From Bacillota bacterium (lineage in GTDB: Bacteria > Bacillota > Clostridia > Acetivibrionales > Acetivibrionaceae), in assembly GCA_023421115.1 (NCBI GenBank), contig JAEZUI010000013.1, positions 1 through 56,708 of the forward strand: a stretch of DNA of 56,708 bases. Direction: 5' to 3'. The notes beneath the pieces were generated by a model. The model was not told the DNA's origin. It worked only from the letters and a program-made list of their open reading frames with translations, and did not search any database. This document shows, one piece after another, positions 41,379 through 50,055 of the stretch; position 1 is the first letter of the stretch; each line of letters opens with the position of its first letter. The position numbers and the translations under genes are program-made.

Positions 41379-42605
41379 ATGATGGATAATCTATCTAATT
41401 CTATAAAAAACCGTAAAGGTGCTCTGACGGTTGAAGCAGCAATAGTAATGCCCCTGTTCATATGTGTAATATTAAGTTTTGCTCTTTTTATAAAAATCGT
41501 ATACACTCAGAGTATTGTTCAGCATGCTCTAAACGAGACAGCAAATGAGTTGGCTGTTTATAGTTATCTCTATTCGGCATCAGGAGCTCAAAAATTACAC
41601 GACAACGCAAAAGACAATTTAGATGATAAAAGTAAGCTTGCACAAGAACAAATAAATAGTGCTGTTGATGCTTTAGGTACACTGGGTAATACTAAGAAGA
41701 GCATTAAAGAAGCAAGTGATAATTTGAAAAATGCAGATATAGAAAAGTTGACTAAAGATATTGAAGAAATTAAGGATCTTTCAAAAGAAAATATTGCAAA
41801 CGGAAAAGCCTTAAAAGAAAAGCTTGAGGATGCAGTGAAAGACCCAAAACAGCAAATAATCAGTTTTGCCTCCCTTTTAGCTCAAGGAGCTTTTGAAGAC
41901 TTTAAAGGTGCGTTAGCCTCACCGGTAATTAGAGCAATGTGCAAGAAACATATTGCAAGTGATGAGCTTGATGCAGACAGAAGACTAAAAAGCCTTGGAG
42001 TTGTAAATGGGCTCTCCGGCCTTGATTTTAGTGAAACAAAAATACTCTATGACAAAGAAAATATTGATATTATTGTACGTTATAAAGTAGAATCAGGACT
42101 TCCAATAAATTATTTGCCAGACCTCTATTTTATACAAAGAGCTAATGTACGTGCGTGGTTAGATGGTGATGGAAAAACACCAGCGGCCGTTGAAGCAGAG
42201 CCGGTTTCAAAAAATTTGTGGGAGCTTTCGGTTAGAGATAGAACCAACAAAATATTTGAACTAGAAGGTAAAGATACACCTGAAAATGTTGCTATAATAA
42301 AATATAACAGTGGAGATATAATTGATGTAACAAGTATTAACCTTAGTGAAAAGAGCTATGCTACAACAAGTGGGGTAAAATCAAGGATTAATTCCAGCAT
42401 AAGAAAGTTAAGGGATTTTAGTAATAAGGAGTATACTGATATAAAGTCAAGGACACTAATTGTAATTATACCTGAAAATTCTCTTGAAGCTAGAGAAGAT
42501 GTCAAAAAGCTTCTTACAGATGATTGCTTAAGATATGCAAAAGAAAACAATATAATTTTGAAATATAAGGAAAGCTATGGAAAATTACCCGGAAGCGGTG
42601 TATAA
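41379..42605 (+). CDS. TadE-like pseudopilin 2 with long outer domain
   Basis: 408 residues, again with a TadE start (NRKGALTVEAAIVMPLFICVILSFALFIKIVY) including the conserved glutamate. Residues about 85-150 form a probable coiled coil (heptads in KSIKEASDNLKNADIEKLTKDIEEIKD). The C-terminal part has no recognised domain. It is longer than ordinary TadE proteins (about 130-200 residues). Follows the DUF5702-type gene by 75 bp; ATG after AGAGG. Likely co-assembles with pseudopilin 1. Confidence 0.8.
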   Translation: MMDNLSNSIKNRKGALTVEAAIVMPLFICVILSFALFIKIVYTQSIVQHALNETANELAVYSYLYSASGAQKLHDNAKDNLDDKSKLAQEQINSAVDALGTLGNTKKSIKEASDNLKNADIEKLTKDIEEIKDLSKENIANGKALKEKLEDAVKDPKQQIISFASLLAQGAFEDFKGALASPVIRAMCKKHIASDELDADRRLKSLGVVNGLSGLDFSETKILYDKENIDIIVRYKVESGLPINYLPDLYFIQRANVRAWLDGDGKTPAAVEAEPVSKNLWELSVRDRTNKIFELEGKDTPENVAIIKYNSGDIIDVTSINLSEKSYATTSGVKSRINSSIRKLRDFSNKEYTDIKSRTLIVIIPENSLEAREDVKKLLTDDCLRYAKENNIILKYKESYGKLPGSGV

Positions 42606-42793
42606 TTTAGTGTGAGTGCTTTAATTTGATTGGTAAAAATGATTTTAAATGTACCAATTTAATTTTTACGACATAAATCGAGAATTAAAACGCGATGTAA
42701 TAGCTTTATCCGAATTAATATTTAAAAACATTTTACATATGTTTTGTATGAAAAATTTTTATTTATAAAGAAATTTTAATGGAGAGTAAATGT

Positions 42794-43351
42794 ATGAAAA
42801 GCTTAAAATGTGAATTTTTAAAAGATTTAGTAATGATGTTAATAGTGGGAGTAGTAGCCTTAAGTTTTGCAGGATGTAAAGACACGAATACTGAAAACAA
42901 CACCAAAACTACTGCTAAACCTACAATTGATAACAGTAATGATGTGGGCAGCCTAGACAATGGTAATATTGATGTGAGCGAGGACAATGTTGCAAGGAAT
43001 GAACCCACCGTAAACGATGAAGAGAAAGCATTATATGATAAGGATAGTGAAAATGCCCTGAAGCTTGTGACTGGACTATTGCTCGGAATTGCTGAAGGTG
43101 GTATTATACCAACGTCAGAAACAACCGTTGTTGATGTAAAGCCGGGTGAAAAGAGTTTAAAAATTGGTTCTTACGATATATTAAAGAGAGTTGAATTAGC
43201 TGAAGTACCTAAAATTAATTTGATGGATTCAAATAATGCTGTTTGGCGTATATCCTTCACTCATCATCCCAAAATTACGGTTGAAGTTATTGATGATGTT
43301 GATAATGTTAAGAAAGTTATAAAGCTATATCCACAAGACAATATAGAATAG
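42794..43351 (+). CDS. Putative lipoprotein of the TadE cluster
   Basis: 185 residues. A lipoprotein signal ends in the lipobox LSFAGC (Cys near residue 28), followed by a threonine/asparagine-rich linker and a C-terminal domain from about 90 (VVDVKPGEKSLKIGSYDILKRVELAEVPKINL) that I do not recognise. ATG at 42794 follows GGAGAG by 7 nt; an ATG five codons earlier overlaps that site. Same direction as the TadE genes but 188 bp away, so membership of the operon is inferred. Confidence 0.7.
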   Translation: MKSLKCEFLKDLVMMLIVGVVALSFAGCKDTNTENNTKTTAKPTIDNSNDVGSLDNGNIDVSEDNVARNEPTVNDEEKALYDKDSENALKLVTGLLLGIAEGGIIPTSETTVVDVKPGEKSLKIGSYDILKRVELAEVPKINLMDSNNAVWRISFTHHPKITVEVIDDVDNVKKVIKLYPQDNIE

Positions 43352-43379
43352 AGAGATCACTAGAGAGGAATGACACAAA

Positions 43380-43883
43380 ATGAAATATAAAGTTATTAAG
43401 AAACAGCAAAATAGCAGAATGTGTTTAGTATGCGGATTAAAGAACCATTATGGTTTAAAAGCTTCGTTTTATGAACTTGAAAACGGCGAATTGGTTGCGG
43501 TTTTTAAGACCCTTGATGGGCATCAGAGTTATCCCGGAAGGCTTCATGGTGGCGTAGCCGGGGCTGTACTTGATGAAACAATAGGCAGGGCAATAATGAT
43601 TAATCAGGAAAATATATGGGGAGTAACTGTCGAACTCAACGTAAAATACAAAAAACCCATACCTTTAGATGAGGAGCTTCGTGCAGTGGGAAGAATAACA
43701 AAGGATTCTAGCAGATTATTTGAAGGTTCAGGTGAAATACTACTTCAAAATGGTGAGGTTGCTGCTACCGCTTATGGAAAGTATTTAAAAATGCCTATAG
43801 AGAAAATTGCAAACTTTAATGAAGATCACGAAGAATGGAACATAATGTCAACGGAAAATGATCCTACAGAGATTGAGATTTAG
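43380..43883 (+). CDS. PaaI-type hotdog thioesterase
   Basis: 167 residues, acyl-CoA thioesterase of the hotdog fold. The helix motif GGVAGAVLDETIGRA with HGG just ahead and the strand WGVTVELNVKYKKPIPLDEELRAVGRI are standard for the PaaI/4HBT group. An N-terminal CLVCGLKN motif with two cysteines is shared by a subgroup. It is followed by a terminator. Substrate unknown; a link with the distant paaK gene is possible but unsupported. Confidence 0.85.
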   Translation: MKYKVIKKQQNSRMCLVCGLKNHYGLKASFYELENGELVAVFKTLDGHQSYPGRLHGGVAGAVLDETIGRAIMINQENIWGVTVELNVKYKKPIPLDEELRAVGRITKDSSRLFEGSGEILLQNGEVAATAYGKYLKMPIEKIANFNEDHEEWNIMSTENDPTEIEI

Positions 43884-43918
43884 GTTAGAAATAATGCTAC
43901 CTTTTATGTTGGAAGAAC

Positions 43919-43948
43919 AAAGGCTCTCGTTTTTATCGAGGGCTTTTT
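43919..43948 (+). terminator. Terminator after thioesterase gene
   Basis: AAAGGCTCTCG (43919-43929) and CGAGGGCTTTTT (43937-43948) form a stem with one G-U pair, ending in T's. Confidence 0.88.
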
Positions 43949-44013
43949 GTATATGTTTACAATAGAATTTAAAGTGACAAAAATACTATTCAAAAAAATT
44001 CTTAAAATATCAA

Positions 44014-44033
44014 AACTTTTTCAAATTTTTCGT
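44014..44033 (+). promoter_or_regulatory. Possible autoregulated ECF promoter
   Basis: AAC (44014-44016) and CGT (44031-44033) are separated by 14 bp, close to ECF-type promoters (AAC about 15-17 bp before CGT), 50 bp before the sigma gene. Weak but in the expected place. Confidence 0.35.
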
Positions 44034-44082
44034 GTATATATAATTAATTGCAGCTTAAGTTTAAATGAAAGGAGTCAACTTA

Positions 44083-44664
44083 GTGGAGGTTCCGGATCAG
44101 AAAATAATAAAACTATGTAAAAAGAATAAGCGCGAAGGGTTTGAGTTTTTGTTCAAAAAGTACGAGAGATACATATATAGTATATGCTACAGCTATACAT
44201 ATTCTCAGCAAGATGCCCTTGACCTGGTCCAGGATATATTTTTAAGGATTTACAGGAACTTTGAGAAAGTTGATGAGAGAAAACCTGTATCACCTTGGAT
44301 AAAGAAAATAGCTGTAAATACCTGCATCAATTTTAAGAGGGATAACAAGAACAAGGCGTCGGAATTATCCATTAATTCAAGTACTGATGAAAATGATGGG
44401 ACCCTTGAAGATGTAGTGCCAGACAGAGGGCTTACCGAAGATAAGGTTGTGTACCTTGATACAAAGAAAACTCTAGAGGAGTCAATCGGGGAACTCCCTG
44501 AGGAGGTAAAAATGGCTGTTTTACTCAGGCATATCAAAGGCCTTAGTTATAATGAGATTGCCGAGCTTATGTCTTGCCCTGTCGGAACGGTGAAGACTTA
44601 TCTTTTTAGAGGGAAGAAGATTTTGAAGGAAAGTTTAGTAAAAAAAGGCGTATGGGAGATGTAG
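44083..44664 (+). CDS. ECF RNA polymerase sigma factor
   Basis: 193 residues. Region 2 is FLFKKYERYIYSICYSYTYSQQDALDLVQDIFLRIYRNFEKV (about 20-62); region 4 is LPEEVKMAVLLRHIKGLSYNEIAELMSCPVGTVKTYLFRGKK (about 130-175). GTG at 44083 is chosen, 8 nt after AAAGGAG; the ATG six codons earlier overlaps it. It heads sigma/anti-sigma/DUF2953/gerW, genes separated by 3 bp or overlapping, so a single operon. Confidence 0.94.
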   Translation: MEVPDQKIIKLCKKNKREGFEFLFKKYERYIYSICYSYTYSQQDALDLVQDIFLRIYRNFEKVDERKPVSPWIKKIAVNTCINFKRDNKNKASELSINSSTDENDGTLEDVVPDRGLTEDKVVYLDTKKTLEESIGELPEEVKMAVLLRHIKGLSYNEIAELMSCPVGTVKTYLFRGKKILKESLVKKGVWEM

Positions 44665-44667
44665 ATT

Positions 44668-45090
44668 ATGGAGTGTAAATTTAATACTGACTTGATTCAA
44701 ATGTATATAGATGGAACCATTGAACCACTTGAAAAGATTTTCGTAGAGGAACATCTGAAGGTTTGTAAAAAATGCAGGAAAGATATGACTCAATTTAAAC
44801 TTTTATACTTTGAACTTGATAATTTAGAGGAAATAAAAGAAGTTCCCGACGAGTTGGAAAATGTTAGGGATATGGTGCTAGACAATATTTTTGATACATC
44901 GCACAAATATGGAATCAAGGATTTTATGGAGCAACAGAAAAAGTCTTTAGTTTTAGCCGCAGAGTTTGTTGATTATGTTCCCGGCAGAAAGGTTATTGAA
45001 AAGGGCCTTAAAGCTACAGGCTCAATTCTAGGCTCTGCAACTAAAAAAAGTGCTAAGTATGGATTAAAACTTATTCAAGCGAGGACTTAA
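44668..45090 (+). CDS. Zinc-type anti-sigma factor, apparently soluble
   Basis: 140 residues with an N-terminal putative zinc finger (zf-HC2/ZAS): LIQMYIDGTIEPLEKIFVEEHLKVCKKC provides His, Cys and Cys of the HX3CX2C motif. This fold binds and blocks ECF sigma factors. No hydrophobic stretch is long enough for a membrane helix; the C-terminal 50 residues are basic and glycine-rich (KVIEKGLKATGSILGSATKKSAKYG), perhaps amphipathic. Most clostridial relatives are membrane-anchored, so signal input is unclear. Starts 3 bp after the sigma gene. Confidence 0.85.
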   Translation: MECKFNTDLIQMYIDGTIEPLEKIFVEEHLKVCKKCRKDMTQFKLLYFELDNLEEIKEVPDELENVRDMVLDNIFDTSHKYGIKDFMEQQKKSLVLAAEFVDYVPGRKVIEKGLKATGSILGSATKKSAKYGLKLIQART

Positions 45091-45093
45091 AAG

Positions 45094-45735
45094 ATGATAG
45101 TATTGGCGATTTTAGGTTATATATTAGCTGCTTTATTTATAATACTAACCTTAATTCTCATTGTTCCCTTTGAATTTAAGGTGGATGCACAAAAAAATGA
45201 AATAACATTTATTAAGGCAAAGGTCTTATGGTTTTTTGGAGCCTTCGGGTTTCATTTTACCAAGGTATACTCGCAGAAATTCATAATGTATATTCGGGTA
45301 TTTTGCTTTAAAAAAAGAATTAATATTAGCAAAGCTAATAAGAAGGAAATAAAGGTTGAACGAAAGCCTAAAGAAAAAGATAATTATATAAATTACATGG
45401 AGCCTGAATTTTTAAAATGTGCACTAAACTGCATGAAAAAAGCTTTGAAGCATATCAAGCCTAAAAGGCTTGAAATTGAAGGCAGACTTGGGTTTGAAGA
45501 TCCTTATATTACTGGGATTGCATGTGCAGTGCTAAATGTTTTTCATCAAGAGTTCAAGATGACAAACATCAATGTAAATACAGTATTTGATGAAGAAGTA
45601 TTTGAAGGAAAAGGCTTAATCAAGGGGAGAGTGGTGTTGGTTTATATGGCATATATAGCTTTAAGACTATACCTTTCAAGACCTGATAAAATAAATCAAA
45701 AACCAAAATTCAAGGAGGTAAGATCAAATGGCTGA
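45094..45735 (+). CDS. DUF2953 membrane protein
   Basis: 213 residues with one N-terminal membrane helix (about 3-25) and a soluble domain. FEFKVDAQKNEITFIKAKVLWFFGAFGFHF and the block LEIEGRLGFEDPYITGIACAVLNVF fit DUF2953, a family usually encoded directly before ytfJ/gerW in spore formers. A likely role is in spore formation; the activity is unknown. Overlaps the gerW start by 8 bp, so translation is coupled. Confidence 0.85.
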   Translation: MIVLAILGYILAALFIILTLILIVPFEFKVDAQKNEITFIKAKVLWFFGAFGFHFTKVYSQKFIMYIRVFCFKKRINISKANKKEIKVERKPKEKDNYINYMEPEFLKCALNCMKKALKHIKPKRLEIEGRLGFEDPYITGIACAVLNVFHQEFKMTNINVNTVFDEEVFEGKGLIKGRVVLVYMAYIALRLYLSRPDKINQKPKFKEVRSNG

Positions 45736-46123
45736 AAGTAAATTTGATGTAAATGAAAGTGTTAGTGTGTTATTCGAAAAATTGGAGAAATTCCTCACTT
45801 CTAAAACTGTAATAGGTGAGCCTATCAAAATAGGAGAAGCAACATTAATACCGTTTATCACAACCAGCTTCGGACTTGGAGCAGGAGGCGGTGACGGTTA
45901 TGAGCCTAAAGGTTCGCACGGTATTGGCGGAGGTTCGGGTATTGGAGCTAAAATTTCACCTACAGCTGTACTGGTAATTAAAGGTGAACAGATTGAAATG
46001 ATACCAATAAAGAAGAATGCAGGCTTTGAAAAGTTGATTGAAATGGTCCCGGATATAGTTTCAAAAGTTAATTGCTGCAAGAAGGATGATGGAAAAGTAA
46101 AAGAAGATGAAGAACAGGCTTAA
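45728..46123 (+). CDS. gerW: GerW/YtfJ family spore protein
   Basis: 131 residues. The family core is plain: a helical start (VSVLFEKLEKFLTSKTVIGEPIKIGEATLIPFITTSFGLGAGGG), a glycine-rich middle (GSHGIGGGSGIGAKISPTAVLVIKG) and VEMI-like strand EQIEMIPI. YtfJ/GerW affects nutrient germination in Bacillus. Its presence implies spore formation. Last gene of the ECF operon, followed by a hairpin terminator. Confidence 0.92.
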   Translation: MAESKFDVNESVSVLFEKLEKFLTSKTVIGEPIKIGEATLIPFITTSFGLGAGGGDGYEPKGSHGIGGGSGIGAKISPTAVLVIKGEQIEMIPIKKNAGFEKLIEMVPDIVSKVNCCKKDDGKVKEDEEQA

Positions 46124-46142
46124 AAAATCCGAAGTTCTAAAT

Positions 46143-46199
46143 ACTCTCCCTTAAAGTGGACAGTTTAAAGTCACTGTTTATCACGAGGGGGAGTTTTTA
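46143..46199 (+). terminator. Terminator of the ECF-gerW operon
   Basis: ACTCTCCC (46143-46150) pairs with GGGGGAGT (46187-46194), with an inner GGACAGT/ACTGT stem, followed by TTTTT. Confidence 0.72.
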
Positions 46200-46275
46200 T
46201 ATATGTATTTTGCTTATAAAGGTTGAACTTTTAAAATATATACACTAGATTGTTAAAAAAAATTCCAAAAAAGCC

Positions 46276-46304
46276 TTGACTTATAAATTAATTTAGCATA
46301 GAAT
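46276..46304 (+). promoter_or_regulatory. Promoter of the ylxM-ffh operon
   Basis: TTGACT (46276-46281), 17-bp spacer, TAGAAT (46299-46304), 35 bp before the ylxM start. Confidence 0.78.
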
Positions 46305-46338
46305 TGGGTGTAAAGTATTTTACTTTACAGGTGCAAAA

Positions 46339-46692
46339 ATGGAAAAAATATATGAGATATCCCTTTTGTTGGATTTCTATGGACAGCTGCTTTCAAAGAA
46401 GCAGTATGAAATGTTGGATTTACATTTTAATAACGATTACTCTCTAGCAGAGATTGCAGAGCATTTTAACATAAGTCGACAGGGAATTTTCGACAATATA
46501 AAAAGGGGAAAAGCCTCTCTTTTAAACATGGAAGAGAAGTTAGGACTTGTAAATAGATTTACCGATCAGAAGAAAAAAGCAGAAAAGATATTGGGATATA
46601 TAAAAAATATTAATAAAGAAAATATGAATATAGATGATATTGAGTATTTAAAAAAGATAGAAGATGGTATAATTGATATAATTGAGAGTTGA
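46339..46692 (+). CDS. ylxM: YlxM/p13 family helix-turn-helix protein
   Basis: 117 residues, sigma-70 region 4-like helix-turn-helix (LLSKKQYEMLDLHFNNDYSLAEIAEHFNISRQGIFDNIKRG), the UPF0122/YlxM family. It is nearly always encoded before ffh and is reported to interact with the signal recognition particle in streptococci. First gene of the operon; AGGTG before the ATG; 104-bp gap to ffh. Confidence 0.93.
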   Translation: MEKIYEISLLLDFYGQLLSKKQYEMLDLHFNNDYSLAEIAEHFNISRQGIFDNIKRGKASLLNMEEKLGLVNRFTDQKKKAEKILGYIKNINKENMNIDDIEYLKKIEDGIIDIIES

Positions 46693-46796
46693 TGAAAAGA
46701 GCTAGCTGTAAAGTTTATAAATTCGATGAACTTATGGCTAAGTGTTGAGAGTTATATAGTTACAGATAGCGATGATAAAGATGAGGTGTCTGATAT

Positions 46797-48149
46797 ATGG
46801 TGTTTGAAGGGCTTTCAAATAAGCTTCAAGAAACCATTAAGAAGCTTAAAGGTAAAGGTAGAGTTAATGAAAAAGACGTAAAGGAAATGATGCGTGAAAT
46901 AAAGCTTGCCCTTTTAGAAGCTGACGTAAGTTTTAAAGTTGTAAAAGACTTTATTGCCAAAATTTCTGAAAGAGCAGTAGGGCAGGATGTTCTAGAAAGC
47001 CTTACTCCGGGACAACAGATAATAAAAATTGTTCATGAAGAGCTTATTAATCTGATGGGACCTGGGCAAAGCAAAGTTATATTTGCGCCAAAACCTCCTA
47101 CAGTTTATATGATGGTAGGTCTTCAAGGCTCCGGTAAAACTACAACTACCGGTAAACTTGCAAATCTACTTAGAAAGCAAGGTAAAAAACCGCTTTTAGT
47201 TGCCTGTGACGTATACAGGCCAGCAGCTATCAAACAGCTGCAAGTGCTTGGAGGTCAGCTTGGAGTTGATGTGTTTTCGATGGGAGATAAGACAAATCCT
47301 GTCGATATAGCAAAGGCTGCAGTTGAGCATGCAAAATTAAAACAAAACGACTTGGTAATCATCGACACAGCAGGCCGTCTTCATATTGACGAGAAGCTGA
47401 TGGATGAGTTAATGAATATCAAGGAAAGTGTCAGACCGCATGAAATACTTCTCGTAGTTGATTCAATGACAGGTCAGGACGCAGTTAATGTTTCTGAAAG
47501 CTTCAATGAAAAACTTGGAGTTGACGGAGTAATCTTGACCAAGCTTGATGGTGACACAAGAGGTGGAGCTGCACTATCGGTTAAGACGGTTACAGGTAAG
47601 CCCATTAAGTTTATAGGTATGGGCGAAAAGCTCAGCGATTTAGAACCGTTTTTCCCTGACAGAATGGCATCTAGAATTCTAGGTATGGGTGATGTGTTAA
47701 GTCTGATTGAGAAGGCGCAGGAAGCTTTTGATGAAAAGAAAGCAATGGAAATGGAAAGAAAAATGCGCACTCAGCAGTTTACTTTAGAGGATTTTCTTGA
47801 CCAAATGCAGCAGATTAAAAAGATGGGGCCTTTAAATAAGATTATGGGTATGCTTCCGGGAGTAAATGCCGAGGCACTTAAAGAGATTGATTCAGCAGAC
47901 AGCGAAAAGGAAATGGCCCGTTTTGAAGCGATAATAAGATCAATGACAAAGAAGGAAAGAACTGATCCTTCAATAATAAACGGCAGTCGTAGAAAAAGAA
48001 TCGCAGCCGGCAGTGGTACAAAAGTTCAGGATGTAAATAAGGTCTTAAAGAGCTTTGAAGAAATGCGAAAAATGATGAAGATGATGACAGATATGGGTAA
48101 ACACGGTAAAAAAGGATTAGGAAATAAATTCAAATTACCGTTTAGATAA
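46797..48149 (+). CDS. ffh: Signal recognition particle protein Ffh
   Basis: Ffh, 450 residues, binds signal sequences and delivers ribosomes to FtsY at the membrane. N domain 1-85; G domain with GLQGSGKTTTTGKLA (near 108), DTAGRLHIDEKLMDEL, VVDSMTGQDA and TKLDGDTRGGAALS; methionine-rich M domain after 325 (FLDQMQQIKKMGPLNKIMGMLPG, GSRRKRIAAGSG and MMKMM). ATG after GAGGTG. Operon with rpsP, khpA, rimM, trmD. Confidence 0.98.
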   Translation: MVFEGLSNKLQETIKKLKGKGRVNEKDVKEMMREIKLALLEADVSFKVVKDFIAKISERAVGQDVLESLTPGQQIIKIVHEELINLMGPGQSKVIFAPKPPTVYMMVGLQGSGKTTTTGKLANLLRKQGKKPLLVACDVYRPAAIKQLQVLGGQLGVDVFSMGDKTNPVDIAKAAVEHAKLKQNDLVIIDTAGRLHIDEKLMDELMNIKESVRPHEILLVVDSMTGQDAVNVSESFNEKLGVDGVILTKLDGDTRGGAALSVKTVTGKPIKFIGMGEKLSDLEPFFPDRMASRILGMGDVLSLIEKAQEAFDEKKAMEMERKMRTQQFTLEDFLDQMQQIKKMGPLNKIMGMLPGVNAEALKEIDSADSEKEMARFEAIIRSMTKKERTDPSIINGSRRKRIAAGSGTKVQDVNKVLKSFEEMRKMMKMMTDMGKHGKKGLGNKFKLPFR

Positions 48150-48188
48150 AAAAGTTAGTAAAAATAATAGCAGGAGGTGAAAAAATAA

Positions 48189-48434
48189 ATGGCAGTTAAA
48201 ATTAGATTGAAAAGAATGGGTGCTAAAAAAAGCCCGTTTTATAGAGTAGTTGTAGCTGACTCAAGATATCCTCGTGATGGAAGATTCATTGAAGAGATTG
48301 GTACTTACAATCCACTTACTGATCCAAGCGCGATAAATATCGATTCAGAAAAAGCTCAAAAATGGCTTAAAAATGGTGCGCAACCAACAGATACTGTTAA
48401 GATCTTATTAAAGAAGGTTGGAGCTATTCAGTAA
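48189..48434 (+). CDS. rpsP: 30S ribosomal protein S16
   Basis: 81 residues, S16, a primary binder of 16S rRNA in the 30S body. MAVKIRLKRMGAKKSPFYRVVVADSR is diagnostic, as is RFIEEIGTYNPLTDP. AGGAGG precedes the ATG. It lies 39 bp after ffh in the conserved order. Confidence 0.98.
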   Translation: MAVKIRLKRMGAKKSPFYRVVVADSRYPRDGRFIEEIGTYNPLTDPSAINIDSEKAQKWLKNGAQPTDTVKILLKKVGAIQ

Positions 48435-48491
48435 TAATTAAGGTATTTTAATGACAAAATAAGGGTAAACGAGCGGGAGGTATGATTTTAT

Positions 48492-48722
48492 ATGAAAGAA
48501 CTTCTCGAAACAATTGCCAAAGCCTTGGTTGATTACCCGGATGATGTTTATGTAAATGAAGTTGAAGGTGAAAAATCAATGATCCTTGAACTTACAGTTT
48601 CAAAAGATGATATGGGTAAAGTTATAGGAAAACAAGGTAGAATTGCAAAGGCTATAAGGACAGTTGTGAAGGCAGCAGCAATAAAAGAAAATATAAGAGT
48701 ATCTGTAGAAATACTACAATAA
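48492..48722 (+). CDS. khpA: KH-domain RNA-binding protein KhpA (YlqC)
   Basis: 76 residues, a single KH domain with the GKVIGKQGRIAKAIRTVVKAAA loop. KhpA pairs with KhpB in Gram-positive bacteria and affects cell division and RNA stability. Between rpsP and rimM as usual; GGGAGG before the ATG. Confidence 0.95.
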   Translation: MKELLETIAKALVDYPDDVYVNEVEGEKSMILELTVSKDDMGKVIGKQGRIAKAIRTVVKAAAIKENIRVSVEILQ

Positions 48723-48758
48723 AAATGTGGGCAGGAGGCATACTCTTGCCCGCATTTT
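48722..48758 (+). terminator. Intra-operon hairpin between khpA and rimM
   Basis: AAAATGTGGGCA (48722-48733) pairs with TGCCCGCATTTT (48747-48758) over 12 bp with one G-U pair; the T-run is only four long. Probably a partial terminator or mRNA-stability element reducing rimM-trmD expression relative to rpsP. Confidence 0.7.
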
Positions 48759-48797
48759 ATATGAAAAAGATTAATCTAATTAAATGGTGGTGAAAAG

Positions 48798-49322
48798 ATG
48801 TTACAGTATTTTGAAATAGGAAAGATAGTAAATATACATGGTGTAAAAGGTGAGGTTAAGGTAGTACCTCTAACTGACGATTCTAAAAGATTTGATAAAT
48901 TAAAATCTGCGTATATATCTTCAGCAATATCTGATAATATGCAAAAGTATAATTTTGAAGGTGTTAAGTTTCATAAAACTTTTGTATTGCTAAAGATTAA
49001 AGATATAAATGATGCAAATGAGGCTGAAAAATTAAAGGGCAAATTTATAATAATAAATAGAGAAGATGCAGTAAAGCTGCCTAAGGACTCTTTCTTTGTA
49101 TGCGATTTGCTGAATTGTGAAGTTTATGATGAAAAAGCCAATAAGCTAGGTATTTTAATTGATATACTTCAAACTGGAAGTAATGATGTTTATATTGTAC
49201 GTGATGAAAATAAAAAGGAAATTCTTATACCGGCACTAAAATCAGTGGTAAAGGAAGTTTCTGTTGAAAATAAAAAAATTACTGTAGAGTTACCACAAGG
49301 GTTGATTGACGATGAAGTTTGA
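48798..49322 (+). CDS. rimM: Ribosome maturation factor RimM
   Basis: 174 residues; binds S19 and helps 30S head assembly. RimM N-domain IGKIVNIHGVKGEVKVVPLTDDSKRFDKL and the PRC-barrel end (GILIDILQTGSNDVYIVRDENKKEILIPAL, then ITVELPQGLIDDEV) are standard. The stop overlaps the trmD start by 11 bp. Confidence 0.96.
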   Translation: MLQYFEIGKIVNIHGVKGEVKVVPLTDDSKRFDKLKSAYISSAISDNMQKYNFEGVKFHKTFVLLKIKDINDANEAEKLKGKFIIINREDAVKLPKDSFFVCDLLNCEVYDEKANKLGILIDILQTGSNDVYIVRDENKKEILIPALKSVVKEVSVENKKITVELPQGLIDDEV

Positions 49323-50055
49323 TATTTTGACATTGTTTCCAGAAATACTTGATGCGGTATTAAAAGAGAGCATTATAGGAAGAGCACAAGAAAAGGGTAT
49401 ACTTGAGATTAACTCTATCAATATTAGAGAGTTTTCTAAAAACAAACACAAAAAGGCTGATGATTATCCTTATGGGGGCGGCGGGGGAATGATTATGACA
49501 GCACAGCCTATTTATGATGCTTATCTTTCCATTGTAAAAGATATAGACTATAAACCAAAAGTAATCTACTTAAGTCCCCAAGGTAGAGTACTTACGCAAG
49601 AAGTAGTAAAAGAGCTGTCAATGGACAAACACATTGTATTATTATGTGGACACTATGAGGGAATTGATGAAAGAATAATTGAAGAAATTGTTGATGAGGA
49701 AATATCCATAGGAGATTTTGTGCTCACTGGAGGAGAACTCCCGGCGATGGTATTAATTGATTCGGTTAGCCGTTTGATACCCGGAGTATTATCAAATGAA
49801 GATTCCTATTCGGAGGAATCTCATTATAATGGACTTTTAGAATATCCGCAGTACACAAGGCCTGTAGAGTTCAATAACCGTAAAGTGCCAGACATACTGT
49901 TGTCAGGACATCATGCGAACATAACACGCTGGAGAAGAAAAGAGGCTCTTAAGAGAACATATTTAAAGAGACCGGATTTGTTTAAAAGGTTTAAACCGGA
50001 AAAAGATGATAAAAAGCTTATTGAAGAAGTGTTGAAAGAGATTAAAGATAGATAG
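49312..50055 (+). CDS. trmD: tRNA (guanine-37-N1)-methyltransferase TrmD
   Basis: 247 residues, knotted SPOUT methyltransferase acting on G37 of tRNAs. Motifs: FDILTLFPEI, YPYGGGGGMIMTAQPIYDAY, LLCGHYEGIDERIIEEIVDEEISIGDFVLTGGELPAM and the trefoil-knot segment RPVEFNNRKVPDILLSGHHANI. ATG at 49312 inside the rimM end. In most Firmicutes rplS would follow at once; here the operon ends and a palindromic repeat begins 26 bp later. Confidence 0.97.
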   Translation: MKFDILTLFPEILDAVLKESIIGRAQEKGILEINSINIREFSKNKHKKADDYPYGGGGGMIMTAQPIYDAYLSIVKDIDYKPKVIYLSPQGRVLTQEVVKELSMDKHIVLLCGHYEGIDERIIEEIVDEEISIGDFVLTGGELPAMVLIDSVSRLIPGVLSNEDSYSEESHYNGLLEYPQYTRPVEFNNRKVPDILLSGHHANITRWRRKEALKRTYLKRPDLFKRFKPEKDDKKLIEEVLKEIKDR

